A stretch of DNA of 64,000 nt from Gemmiger sp. An120 (GTDB lineage: Bacteria > Bacillota > Clostridia > Oscillospirales > Ruminococcaceae), in the NCBI RefSeq assembly GCF_002160955.1, contig NZ_NFLN01000004.1, positions 1-64,000 on the forward strand. The letters run 5' to 3'. The position numbers and the translations under genes are program-made. This document shows, one piece after another, positions 8,095 to 16,014 of the stretch. Every line of letters starts with the position of its first letter. The first letter of the stretch is position 1. The notes under the pieces were generated by a model. That model saw only the letters and a list, made by a program, of their open reading frames with translations, made no database searches and was not told where the DNA came from.

Positions 8095-8571
8095 ATGGGT
8101 TACGCGATCGTTTTCAGCAGCCGCACCGGCAATACCCGCCAGTTGGCCGAGGCCATCCGGGACGCACTGCCGGCGGATGCGTGCGTGTATTTTGGCCAGC
8201 CGGGCCCGGATGTGCCGGCAGCCGACCACTATTATGTGGGCTTCTGGACCGACAAGGGCAGCTGCGACGAGGATGTGGCCGCATTTCTGGAAAGCATCGG
8301 GGATGCGCCGGTATTTTTGTTCGGCACCGCGGGCTTTGGCGGCGCGGCCGCCTATTTTGACAAGATTCTGGACTCGGTACAGGCGCATGTGCAGGGCCCG
8401 GTGACCGGCCGCTTCATGTGCCAGGGCCGGATGCCGGCGGCGGTGCGTGACCGGTATGAGGCCATGCCGGACAGCCCCCGGCGGCAGGCCATGCTGGACA
8501 ACTTCGACGCCGCACTGGCACACCCGAACGAAGAGGATCTGGCCCGTCTGCGCTGCGCTATTGAGGGCTGA
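8095..8571 (+). CDS. bilS: Flavodoxin-family protein BilS
   Basis: 158 residues; the start ATG lies 2 bp after the bilR stop (TGAGTATG). It opens MGYAIVFSSRTGNTRQLAEAI, the flavodoxin FMN phosphate loop (S/T-x-T-G-N-T), and continues with DHYYVGFWTDKGSCDEDV and FGTAGFGG, flavodoxin-like FMN-contact loops. This matches the flavodoxin-like BilS described as partner of BilR. It likely carries electrons to the FMN/Fe-S reductase. A terminator follows, so the unit is exactly three genes. Confidence 0.87.
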   Translation: MGYAIVFSSRTGNTRQLAEAIRDALPADACVYFGQPGPDVPAADHYYVGFWTDKGSCDEDVAAFLESIGDAPVFLFGTAGFGGAAAYFDKILDSVQAHVQGPVTGRFMCQGRMPAAVRDRYEAMPDSPRRQAMLDNFDAALAHPNEEDLARLRCAIEG

Positions 8572-8589
8572 ATCGTTTGATAAAGAAAC

Positions 8590-8630
8590 TCCCCGGAGGG
8601 GCCGCTGCCGCGGTTCCTACGGGGATTTTT
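8590..8630 (+). terminator. Terminator after bilS
   Basis: TCCCCG pairs with CGGGGA across a GC-rich interior that can itself fold, followed by TTTTT at 8626-8630. It lies between convergent bilS and the MFS gene. Confidence 0.6.
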
Positions 8631-8635
8631 CGTTT

Positions 8636-9829
8636 TCAGTGCCGTTCCGGCAGAATGCGGCGCAGCCAGAAGCTGCCGGCCAGCAGCACCAGCGGGAACA
8701 GAATGGCCGCCAGCAGGCCGGCCTGCAAGACGCCGCCCGCCCGCTCGGACACAAAGCCCACCAGGGTGGGGCCGGAGGAACATCCCAGATCGCCCCCCAG
8801 TGCCAGCAGGGCAAACAGCGCGGTGCCGCCGGCAGGCATCCGGCCTGCTGCAATGCTGAACACCCCCGGCCAGAGGATTCCCACCGACAGGCCGCACAGC
8901 CCGCACCCCAGCAGTGCCAGCGCGGGATGCGGGGCAAACACGGCCAGCAGATAGGACGCGACGCAGAGTACACAGCTGCCCCGCATAAAGCCCAGCAGGC
9001 TGATCCGGTCGCTGAAAGCCGCGTACAGCACACGGGCCAGACCCATCAGCACCGCAAAAAAGCAGGGGCCCGCCAGGTCGCCCAGGGTCTTGCTGATGCC
9101 CAGCCCCTTTTCGGCAAAGGCCGAAGCCCACTGGCTCATGGAAAGCTCCGACGCGCCGGCACAGACCATCAGCAGCGCCAGCAGCCAGAAACCGCTGCTT
9201 CGCAGCAGTTCCCTCACCGACATGCCGCCGCCCTCCGGGGTCAGGCTGTTGACCGGCACCCGGCTGAACAGCATTGCATTGGCGGCGGGCACCAGCGCCC
9301 ACAGCAGCGGCAGCATCCGCCAGCTATCGCTGCCCAGCAGGGCCAGAAACGCAGTGGACAGCGCGATCACCAGCACACAGCCCCAGCAGTAAAAGGAATG
9401 CAGCAGGCTCATGGCGGCATCTTTTTTCTCGGTGGGGCAGGCCTCCACAATCGGGCTGATCAACACCTCGATCAGCCCGCCGCCCACGGCATACAGGCAG
9501 ACCGCTGCCAGCAGCCCCACATAAGGATGGGGCAGCAGCTCCGGCAGCACAGCCAGGCCGGCCAGCCCCAGTGCACAGCACACATGGGCGATCACCGCGC
9601 AGCGCCGGTATCCCAGCCGGTCCACAAACAGGGTACTGGCCAGATCCACCAGCAGCTGCACACCAAAATTGAAGGTCACCAGCAGGGTGATCTGCCCCAG
9701 CGAGATCCCATAGGTGCGCTGCAATGTCAGGAACAGCAGCGGCGCCAGGTTGTTCACGATGGCCTGGCAGACATAGCCCAGATAGCTGGCGTAGAGGGTA
9801 CGGTTATAGTTCCATCGGGTTTCGGTCAT
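8636..9829 (-). CDS. MFS transporter
   Basis: 397 residues with about twelve hydrophobic segments; ribosome site GAGGAG five bases before ATG. The loop after helix 2, DRLGYRRCAV, is the MFS A-motif (D-x3-G-x-R-R), and a second copy-like motif lies near SDRISLLGFMRG in the second half, supporting two six-helix halves. It is similar to fucose/sugar-type or drug-type MFS permeases of Clostridia; the substrate is not readable. It converges on bilQRS, so it is not in that operon, though a role in pigment or solute export near that operon cannot be excluded. Confidence 0.85.
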   Translation of the reverse strand: MTETRWNYNRTLYASYLGYVCQAIVNNLAPLLFLTLQRTYGISLGQITLLVTFNFGVQLLVDLASTLFVDRLGYRRCAVIAHVCCALGLAGLAVLPELLPHPYVGLLAAVCLYAVGGGLIEVLISPIVEACPTEKKDAAMSLLHSFYCWGCVLVIALSTAFLALLGSDSWRMLPLLWALVPAANAMLFSRVPVNSLTPEGGGMSVRELLRSSGFWLLALLMVCAGASELSMSQWASAFAEKGLGISKTLGDLAGPCFFAVLMGLARVLYAAFSDRISLLGFMRGSCVLCVASYLLAVFAPHPALALLGCGLCGLSVGILWPGVFSIAAGRMPAGGTALFALLALGGDLGCSSGPTLVGFVSERAGGVLQAGLLAAILFPLVLLAGSFWLRRILPERH

Positions 9830-9843
9830 ACTAACTCCTCACA

Positions 9844-9874
9844 GAAAAGCGGCGCCGCAGCAGAGCGGCGCCGC
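9844..9874 (-). terminator. Terminator of the dcw cluster
   Basis: A perfect 10 bp stem GCGGCGCCGC (9849-9858 and 9865-9874) with loop of six bases, then TTTTC on the minus strand. It sits just after ftsQ, so the cell-wall operon ends here and the MFS gene needs its own start. Confidence 0.8.
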
Positions 9875-9887
9875 GCGTATTGCACAA

Positions 9888-11027
9888 TCAGTCCGGGCTG
9901 AACACCGGCCGGATGGTACCGTCTTCCCGGATGTTGCTCACGTCCAGGGTACCGGTATCGGTGGCGGACAGCCCATCCGGGCTGGTCAGAATCGCCTGGG
10001 TAAACTGAATCTTATAGGTCAGATTGTTGGAGGTACCCAGCAGCACCTTGATCCGGCCGTCATAGGTAACGCTTATCTGGCTCAGATCGGTCATGTCCAG
10101 CTGTGTAACCGAATCCAGCAGGCCTTCCTCCTCCAGCTGTTTCAGGATCTGCCGCAGCAGCAACAGATCGCCGGAACGGTCTTCCGGCTCGGCCGTGGGG
10201 GCGGGAGTGGCTTCTGCCGAAGAGGCGCTGCTGTCCGTCCCGGAAGAGGAATCCGTCTGCTCGGCCGGCTTCTCCGTGGGGTCGGGCAGGTCCAGCTGGA
10301 GAAAAGTTCCCGGCACCGGTGTCTGTACGTCCAGCCCCAGAATGCTCAGCAGCCCGGCGGGCTGGGTGTTGGACAGTTCCATGACCTTGAACTGCTCGCT
10401 CAGGGTAGCCCACCCGGCGGTGGTCTGCACACAGTAGGTGGCCACGGCCGGCTGCACCCGCACGATTACGGTGGAGGGGATATGCTGGTAGACCTCCACC
10501 GTTTCCAGAAGCGGAAACTCCAGCGACAGTTCCTGGGCTTTTTCCTGGGCGTTGAAGCTGTACAGCTGATCCCCCACAGCCACCCCCAGTGCGGCGGTGA
10601 TGGCCTCCTCCGCATAGGGGCCGGTATCCGCCGGGGTGGAGCGATCCAGATTCTGCACCGTGATGGTCTCAATTTTGAACAGCACCGTAAAAGAGAGCAC
10701 CACGCCGGTGATGATCAGCGCGCAGATCAGCAGGCCGGCCAGGATCCGCCGGTTGCGGCGGCGGCGGCGCATTTCCCCTTTGGTAATCCGGCGGCGAACC
10801 GCCCGGGCGCGGGAATTGCGGCTTTTTTTACCCCGAGGGGGCCGCTGTGCAGGCGCAGGGGCGCGGGCCGGCATTTCGCCCAGATTCAGTTCAATCTGCT
10901 GCATACCGCCGTTTCGCCCCGCGCGGCGGGGTGGCGGTACCGGCGCGTTGTTCTGGTCGAACAGAGGGGCCTGCCGCACAGGACGCGGCGCAGGCCGGCG
11001 GACGTTTTTCTTTTTTCGTTTTGCCAT
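9888..11027 (-). CDS. ftsQ: Cell division protein FtsQ/DivIB
   Basis: 379 residues from the ATG at 11027, chosen because GGGAGAGG lies just upstream and the protein then starts MAKRKKKNVRRP. Layout: a long basic, proline-rich cytoplasmic tail (to ~residue 100), one membrane helix (LAGLLICALIITGVVLSF), then a POTRA domain starting FKIETITVQNLD, where the strand pattern and VVxxHIPSTVIVRVQPA match FtsQ/DivIB. A low-complexity Ser/Thr/Glu linker around residue 265-290 precedes a beta C-terminal domain. It is the last gene of the dcw cluster and acts in the FtsQLB divisome complex. Sequence outside POTRA is poorly conserved, as is normal. Confidence 0.87.
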   Translation of the reverse strand: MAKRKKKNVRRPAPRPVRQAPLFDQNNAPVPPPRRAGRNGGMQQIELNLGEMPARAPAPAQRPPRGKKSRNSRARAVRRRITKGEMRRRRRNRRILAGLLICALIITGVVLSFTVLFKIETITVQNLDRSTPADTGPYAEEAITAALGVAVGDQLYSFNAQEKAQELSLEFPLLETVEVYQHIPSTVIVRVQPAVATYCVQTTAGWATLSEQFKVMELSNTQPAGLLSILGLDVQTPVPGTFLQLDLPDPTEKPAEQTDSSSGTDSSASSAEATPAPTAEPEDRSGDLLLLRQILKQLEEEGLLDSVTQLDMTDLSQISVTYDGRIKVLLGTSNNLTYKIQFTQAILTSPDGLSATDTGTLDVSNIREDGTIRPVFSPD

Positions 11028-11090
11028 CCGGCCTCTCCCCTCCTTTTTTACAAAGCCGCCATCCCCGGAGGGCACGGCGGCGCAGGCAAT

Positions 11091-12218
11091 TTACTTTCCT
11101 TCGTCCACCAGACGCAGCAGGCGGGCGGTGATCTTGTTCAGGCTTTCCGGCTCGGCCATGGCGCGGGCCATCTTGCCCATAACGCCCAGCTTGCCCGGTT
11201 CGGCCAGCAGGCCTTCCACTGCCTGGATCAGGCCCTCGCCGGTCAGATCCTTTTCCTCGATCACCAGGGCAGCCCCGGCTTTCTGCAGTTCCAGCGCGTT
11301 GTAGTACTGATGATTTTCCGCCACATTGGGGCTGGGAATCAGGATCGCAGCCCGCCCGGCAGCCTGCAGTTCCGCCAGGGTCAGCGCCCCGGCCCGGCTG
11401 ATGACCAGATCGGCGGCGGCCAGCAGCTGGGGCATATTGCGGATGTACTCACTGACCACCAGGTCCTGGCCGGGTGCAAAGCCCTTTTCCTCGCCCAGGC
11501 GGTGGAACAGCTCCACGCCCCGGCTGCCGGTGGCATGCAGATGCAGGATGGTATGCGGCCGACTCTTTTGCTCCCAGGCAACCAGATCGGCCACCACTTC
11601 ATTGATGCGGCGGGCCCCCAGGCTGCCGCCAAAGCTCAGGATCACGGTTTTGTCCCCGGCAGCCAGGCGGGCCCGTGCCTCCGCGCGGTCCTGGGCAAAG
11701 ATCTCCGGCCGTACCGGGTTGCCCACCACCAGGGTCTTGTCCGGCGCGCCCAGCTTTTCCACCGCGGCAGGTACCGCGGCAAACACCACGTCCACGTCCC
11801 GGGCCAGCAGCTTGTTGGTCACGCCGGGAAAGGCATTCTGCTCATGGATGGCGGTATGGATGCCCATTTTGGCGGCGCAGCGCACCACCGGGCCGCTTAC
11901 ATAACCGCCGCAGCCGATCACCAGATCGGGCTGCACCTCCCGCAGGATGGCTTTGGCCCGCGGCCCGGACAGGGCCAGGTGCCACACGGCCTGCAGGTTG
12001 CGCACTACGTTTTTAGGGGTCAGGCGGCGCTGGATGCCGTTGACCTCGATATGATGAAAGGTATACCCCGCCTCGGTTACAAGGCCGAATTCCATGCCCT
12101 CCCGCCGGCCGGCAAAATGGATCTCGGTATCCGGCCGGGCGGCACGCAATGCACCGGCGATGGCCAGAGCCGGGTTGATATGACCGGCTGTTCCGCCGGC
12201 CGCAATGAGTACTCGCAT
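11091..12218 (-). CDS. murG: MurG, lipid II synthase
   Basis: 375 residues; adds GlcNAc from UDP-GlcNAc to lipid I at the inner membrane face. The start MRVLIAAGGTAGHINPALAIA has the first G-loop (GGTGGHxxP in the family). The second domain has ILSFGGSLGARRINE, the second G-loop, and AGALTLAELQAAGRAAILIP, the UDP-GlcNAc site with conserved acidic residue. Family length ~360. AAAGGAG precedes the start. It lies between ftsW and ftsQ, the usual Gram-positive order. Confidence 0.97.
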   Translation of the reverse strand: MRVLIAAGGTAGHINPALAIAGALRAARPDTEIHFAGRREGMEFGLVTEAGYTFHHIEVNGIQRRLTPKNVVRNLQAVWHLALSGPRAKAILREVQPDLVIGCGGYVSGPVVRCAAKMGIHTAIHEQNAFPGVTNKLLARDVDVVFAAVPAAVEKLGAPDKTLVVGNPVRPEIFAQDRAEARARLAAGDKTVILSFGGSLGARRINEVVADLVAWEQKSRPHTILHLHATGSRGVELFHRLGEEKGFAPGQDLVVSEYIRNMPQLLAAADLVISRAGALTLAELQAAGRAAILIPSPNVAENHQYYNALELQKAGAALVIEEKDLTGEGLIQAVEGLLAEPGKLGVMGKMARAMAEPESLNKITARLLRLVDEGK

Positions 12219-12254
12219 GGGGTGCGCTCTCCTTTCCTTTTTGCTTTTTACCCG

Positions 12255-13532
12255 TCAGGAACCAAAGAAATCCCGGCGGCGGGCTTTTTGCTGCGCTTCC
12301 CGCTGGGCGCGTTCGGCGGCCTGCCGTTCCTTTTCCAGCTGGCGCTGCAATGCCTGATTGGCGTTGCCCGCCCGGCATATACTGAACAGCACCCCCATCT
12401 GGGCCAGCAGCATCGTCAGACTGGTACCGCCGGACGAGAAGAACGGCAAACTGATGCCGGTGTTGGGGATGGTGTTGGTAACCACCGCGATGTTCAAAAA
12501 GACCTGCCAGGCGATCTGGGCGGTAATGCCGATGCCCAGCAGCGCGCCATACCGATCGGGGGCGTGCATGGACACCCAGGCGCACTGGATGATGAACGCC
12601 ACAAACAGGCCGATGCACAAACAGGCGCCCACAAAGCCCAGCTCTTCGCAGAGCACCGCAAAGATAAAGTCGTTCTGTGCCTCGGGCAGCCAGAGGTTTT
12701 TCTGCATGCTGTTGCCGATGCCCACACCGAACAGCCCGCCGGACGCAATGGTATACAGGCTTTGGGCGGTCTGCATGGTACTGTTCAGAATGTCGGAAAA
12801 AGGGTCCAGCCAGCCGGCCAGTCGTTCTTCCACGTAGCCTTTCTGCACCAGAAAGAAGACCACGCCAACTGCTCCCACGCCGCCGGCGCCCAGAAACAGC
12901 CAGCGCAGGCTGGCCCCGCCCACCGCGATCGTGGTCATCAGGATGCAGACCATCAGCACCATGGCAGAATAGTGGGGCTCAAATTTCAGCAGCACCAGGA
13001 TGGGCAGCACAAAAATCAGCGGCAGGATGATGCCGTACCACAGGGTGTGCACGCGCCGGTGATGGGCGTCCAGCAGATGGGCGCCGTACAAAATGACCGC
13101 GAACTTGGCGATCTCGCTGGGCTGAATGTTGGGCAGGCCGGGCAGACGGATCCAGCGGTGGTAGCCGTTCAGGTCCGGCAGGATCAGCACCAGCACCAGC
13201 AATCCCAGCGTTACGCCATAAAATGCCCAGGTCCATTGGCGCAGCCAGTGATAATCCACCATGGAGACAAACCAGGCCACGCCCAGGCCCAGCAATGCAT
13301 AGAGAAACTGCGGCCCGATGTAGTAGAAGCTGTTGCCGCCGTGTTTATAATACGCGGTGACATAGCTGGCGCTGAACAGCATGATCAGGCCAAACACCAT
13401 AAGCACCAGCAGGGTGACCACCAGATAGGGAGATACCTGGCCGGGATGCCGGTAGAAGAACCGGGGCCGGCGCAGGTGCGCCCGTTTGCGGGGGGCGGGC
13501 CGTACCCCGCGGTTTTGTGCCGTCGATGCCAC
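12255..13532 (-). CDS. ftsW: FtsW/RodA/SpoVE lipid II polymerase
   Basis: 425 residues with a GTG start behind AAGGAGG. After a basic ~30-residue tail come about ten membrane helices. Signature stretches: LIMLFSASYVTAYY in the first helices, LPDLNGYHRWIRLPGLPNIQPSEIAKFA (the W-x-x-x-P..QPSE-K block with the catalytic-region residues), and NTGISLPFFSSGGTS near the end, the SEDS family hallmark. SEDS proteins polymerise lipid II together with a class B PBP, which is encoded three genes upstream. FtsW and SpoVE are not separable by sequence alone; the dcw position supports a division or sporulation septum role. The C-terminal 40 residues are a charged coil. Confidence 0.95.
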   Translation of the reverse strand: MASTAQNRGVRPAPRKRAHLRRPRFFYRHPGQVSPYLVVTLLVLMVFGLIMLFSASYVTAYYKHGGNSFYYIGPQFLYALLGLGVAWFVSMVDYHWLRQWTWAFYGVTLGLLVLVLILPDLNGYHRWIRLPGLPNIQPSEIAKFAVILYGAHLLDAHHRRVHTLWYGIILPLIFVLPILVLLKFEPHYSAMVLMVCILMTTIAVGGASLRWLFLGAGGVGAVGVVFFLVQKGYVEERLAGWLDPFSDILNSTMQTAQSLYTIASGGLFGVGIGNSMQKNLWLPEAQNDFIFAVLCEELGFVGACLCIGLFVAFIIQCAWVSMHAPDRYGALLGIGITAQIAWQVFLNIAVVTNTIPNTGISLPFFSSGGTSLTMLLAQMGVLFSICRAGNANQALQRQLEKERQAAERAQREAQQKARRRDFFGS

Positions 13533-13570
13533 GGCCGCACCTCCTTTTCAGAAAATCGGGCTGCAGCCCG

Positions 13571-14575
13571 TCAGCTCAGATACAGGAACACCACGCCCAG
13601 CAGAATCGCGCTGGCGGCCACAAAGCTGAAGGTGGCCACAATGCGCACCTCGCTCCAGCCGGAGAGCTCAAAGGAATGGTGAATCGGGGTCATTTTGAAG
13701 ATACGCTTGCCATGGGTCAGCTTGAAGCAGGTCACCTGAATGACCACGCTGCCCGCCTCGCAGATATAGACAAAGCCCATGAAAACCAGCAGTTCGGGCC
13801 GGCCCATGCAGAAGGCCATGGCGGTGACCGCACCGCCCAGGAACATGCTGCCGGTGTCCCCCATAAAGGTCTTGGCGGGGTAGAAGTTCCAGACCAGGAA
13901 TCCGGCCAGAGCGCCGCCCAGCGCCGCCGCGTACAGGGACAGTTCAAACATGCCCAGCAGGCCGGTGATGAGCAGATAGCCCACCATGACCACAAAGGTC
14001 ACGCTGCTGGCCAGGCCGTCGATGCCGTCGGTCAAATTGACCGCGTTGACCATGAAGATAATCCCCAGAAACGCGATCGGGTAGAACGCCAGCCCCAGAT
14101 CCACCGTGCCGAACACAGGCAGGGCTACCAGAGTGGTCAGGTTGCCGCTGTGGGCCAGAGACGCCATAAACATAACGGTGATAACCGCCTGAATGGCCAT
14201 TTTCTGCCAGGCACGCAGGCCCAGGTTGCGATGGTGCACCACCTTGGAGAAGTCGTCCGCAAAGCCGACCAGACCAAAAGCGAAGGCGCTGAACATCACC
14301 TGCAGCACCCCGGTCAGGCTGCTGGGGGTAAACAGGCTGGGCTCCCGCAAAAACAGGGTAAGCAGCGCAAAGCACAGCCCCAGCGTGCTGCCCAAAATAA
14401 AGCACAGCCCGCCCATGATGGGGGTACCCTGCTTTTTCTTATGCCAGGTAGGGCCGATCTCCTTGATGGTCTGGCCCAGATGCAGCTTGCGCAGCATGGG
14501 CACGATAAAGCATCCGGAAGTGGCCGAGATCAGCGCCGCGCTCACCACGGCCACGATCAGGGAAATGGTTGTCAT
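13571..14575 (-). CDS. mraY: MraY, phospho-MurNAc-pentapeptide translocase
   Basis: 334 residues from the second in-frame ATG (14575). An ATG three codons earlier overlaps the murF stop but lies only two bases after the AAAGGAG site, too close, whereas 14575 is well spaced. About ten membrane helices. Catalytic and substrate motifs are visible: GTPIMGG, FADDFSK (the DD pair), NLTDGIDGLA, and FMGDTGSMFLG; then the HHSFELSGW segment near the C-terminus, as in the family. It makes lipid I from UDP-MurNAc-pentapeptide and undecaprenyl phosphate. Confidence 0.97.
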   Translation of the reverse strand: MTTISLIVAVVSAALISATSGCFIVPMLRKLHLGQTIKEIGPTWHKKKQGTPIMGGLCFILGSTLGLCFALLTLFLREPSLFTPSSLTGVLQVMFSAFAFGLVGFADDFSKVVHHRNLGLRAWQKMAIQAVITVMFMASLAHSGNLTTLVALPVFGTVDLGLAFYPIAFLGIIFMVNAVNLTDGIDGLASSVTFVVMVGYLLITGLLGMFELSLYAAALGGALAGFLVWNFYPAKTFMGDTGSMFLGGAVTAMAFCMGRPELLVFMGFVYICEAGSVVIQVTCFKLTHGKRIFKMTPIHHSFELSGWSEVRIVATFSFVAASAILLGVVFLYLS

Positions 14576-14580
14576 GGAAA

Positions 14581-15951
14581 TCATTCTCCTTTTTTCTGCA
14601 TCTGGTAAACCCGCTGCAAGATTGTTTCCAGCGCCATGCCGCGGCTGGCCTTTGCCAGCAGCCCGTCACCGGGGCGCAGCCAGGCAGCCAGACGGGCAGC
14701 GGCTTCCTCCGGGTCGGTGCAGTGCACCGCCTTCACCCCGGCTTCGGCGGCGGCCCGGGCGGTCAAGGCACTCTGCGGCCCATAGGCTACCAGATAGTTT
14801 ACCCCGTTTTCTGCGGCCCAACGGCCGGTCTGGGTATGGGCTTCCTCGCTCACCGCGCCCAGTTCCAGCATATCGCCCAGCAGCGCCGCCCGGCGGGCCA
14901 GGGGCATCTGGCCGAACATGGTCAGCGAGGCTTTCATGCTGTCCGGGCTGGCGTTGTAGCAGTCCTCTACCACCGTGACGCCGCCGCAGTGCACAATATG
15001 CTGCCGCATGCCGGTGGCCTGATAATCTGCCAGGGCAGCCGCGGCCCGGGCCGGATCCAGCCCCAGACGGGTGGCCGCGGTCCAGGCGGCCAGCGCGTCC
15101 GCCACGTTATGGCGCCCGATCACCGGGATGCGGGCCTCGAACCGGCCAAACCGGCGGTCTTCAATGGTAAAGGCCTGGCCGCCGTCCTCATCCCGCACAT
15201 CCAGCGCCCGCACGTCTGCGGAAAGGTCTCCCGCTGCGCTGAACCAGACCGGATGCAGCCGGCCGGGCACCTGCGCGCCGGGCAGCAGATCGTCGTCCCG
15301 GTTGAGAACCAGCGGCGCACCGTCCGGCAGGCCGGCGCAGATCTCCATCTTCGCTTTCAGAATATTCTCCCGGCTGCCCAAACTCTCCAGATGGGACACG
15401 CCGATGCAGGTGATAATACCAGCGGACGGGCGGGCGGCGCGGGTCAGCCGTTCGATCTCGCCCAGGTTGCTCATGCCCATCTCCACCACGCCGTAGCGGA
15501 TGGTATCGTCCAGACGGAACAGGGTGTTGGGCAGGCCGATCTCGTTGTTCTGGTTGCCCTCGGTTTTCAGTGCCGGGCCAAAGGCGGACAGCACCGCGTA
15601 GCAGAATTCCTTGGTGGTGGTTTTGCCCACGCTGCCGGTGACCCCGATCAGGGTGGGAGAAAACAGGGTGCGGTAGTTGGCCGCCATACGCACCATGGCG
15701 TGATGGCTGTTGGCGCAGAGGATCAGCCGCTGGGCCGGGACACCCGGTACCGGGTGGTTGGCCACCACCCAGGCCGCCCCGTCCCGGATGGCGGCGGCGG
15801 CGTAGTCATGCCCGTCCACCTTCTGGCCGGGGAAACACACAAACACACAACCGGGAACGACCTTGCGGCTGTCGGTGACCACCGCGGTGACCGGGCTCCC
15901 GTCGGCCAGGCCTACCCCCGCCAGCAGATGATTGGCTGCGATCGGTTGCAT
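14581..15951 (-). CDS. murF: MurF, UDP-MurNAc-tripeptide:D-Ala-D-Ala ligase
   Basis: 456 residues from the ATG at 15951, preceded by AAGGAGGGAATCGT; an upstream in-frame ATG lacks this site. Mur ligase domains in order: N-terminal substrate domain (VTDSRKVVPGCVFVCFPG..DGHDYA), ATP-binding centre with VTGSVGKTTTKE, the magnesium/carbamate-lysine region, NQNNEIGLP typical for MurF, and a C-terminal domain with EDCYNASPDSMKASL. It is the only Mur ligase here: murD and murE are not in the cluster. Confidence 0.96.
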   Translation of the reverse strand: MQPIAANHLLAGVGLADGSPVTAVVTDSRKVVPGCVFVCFPGQKVDGHDYAAAAIRDGAAWVVANHPVPGVPAQRLILCANSHHAMVRMAANYRTLFSPTLIGVTGSVGKTTTKEFCYAVLSAFGPALKTEGNQNNEIGLPNTLFRLDDTIRYGVVEMGMSNLGEIERLTRAARPSAGIITCIGVSHLESLGSRENILKAKMEICAGLPDGAPLVLNRDDDLLPGAQVPGRLHPVWFSAAGDLSADVRALDVRDEDGGQAFTIEDRRFGRFEARIPVIGRHNVADALAAWTAATRLGLDPARAAAALADYQATGMRQHIVHCGGVTVVEDCYNASPDSMKASLTMFGQMPLARRAALLGDMLELGAVSEEAHTQTGRWAAENGVNYLVAYGPQSALTARAAAEAGVKAVHCTDPEEAAARLAAWLRPGDGLLAKASRGMALETILQRVYQMQKKGE

Positions 15952-16014
15952 ACGATTCCCTCCTTGTTCGGGACAAACCGTCCCGGTAGTATGTGTAGCG
16001 GACAACCGGCCGGA

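Noticed and set aside
14576-14584. mraY start at 14584
   Set aside because: That ATG is two bases from the AAAGGAG site and overlaps the murF stop; the ATG at 14575 is correctly spaced.
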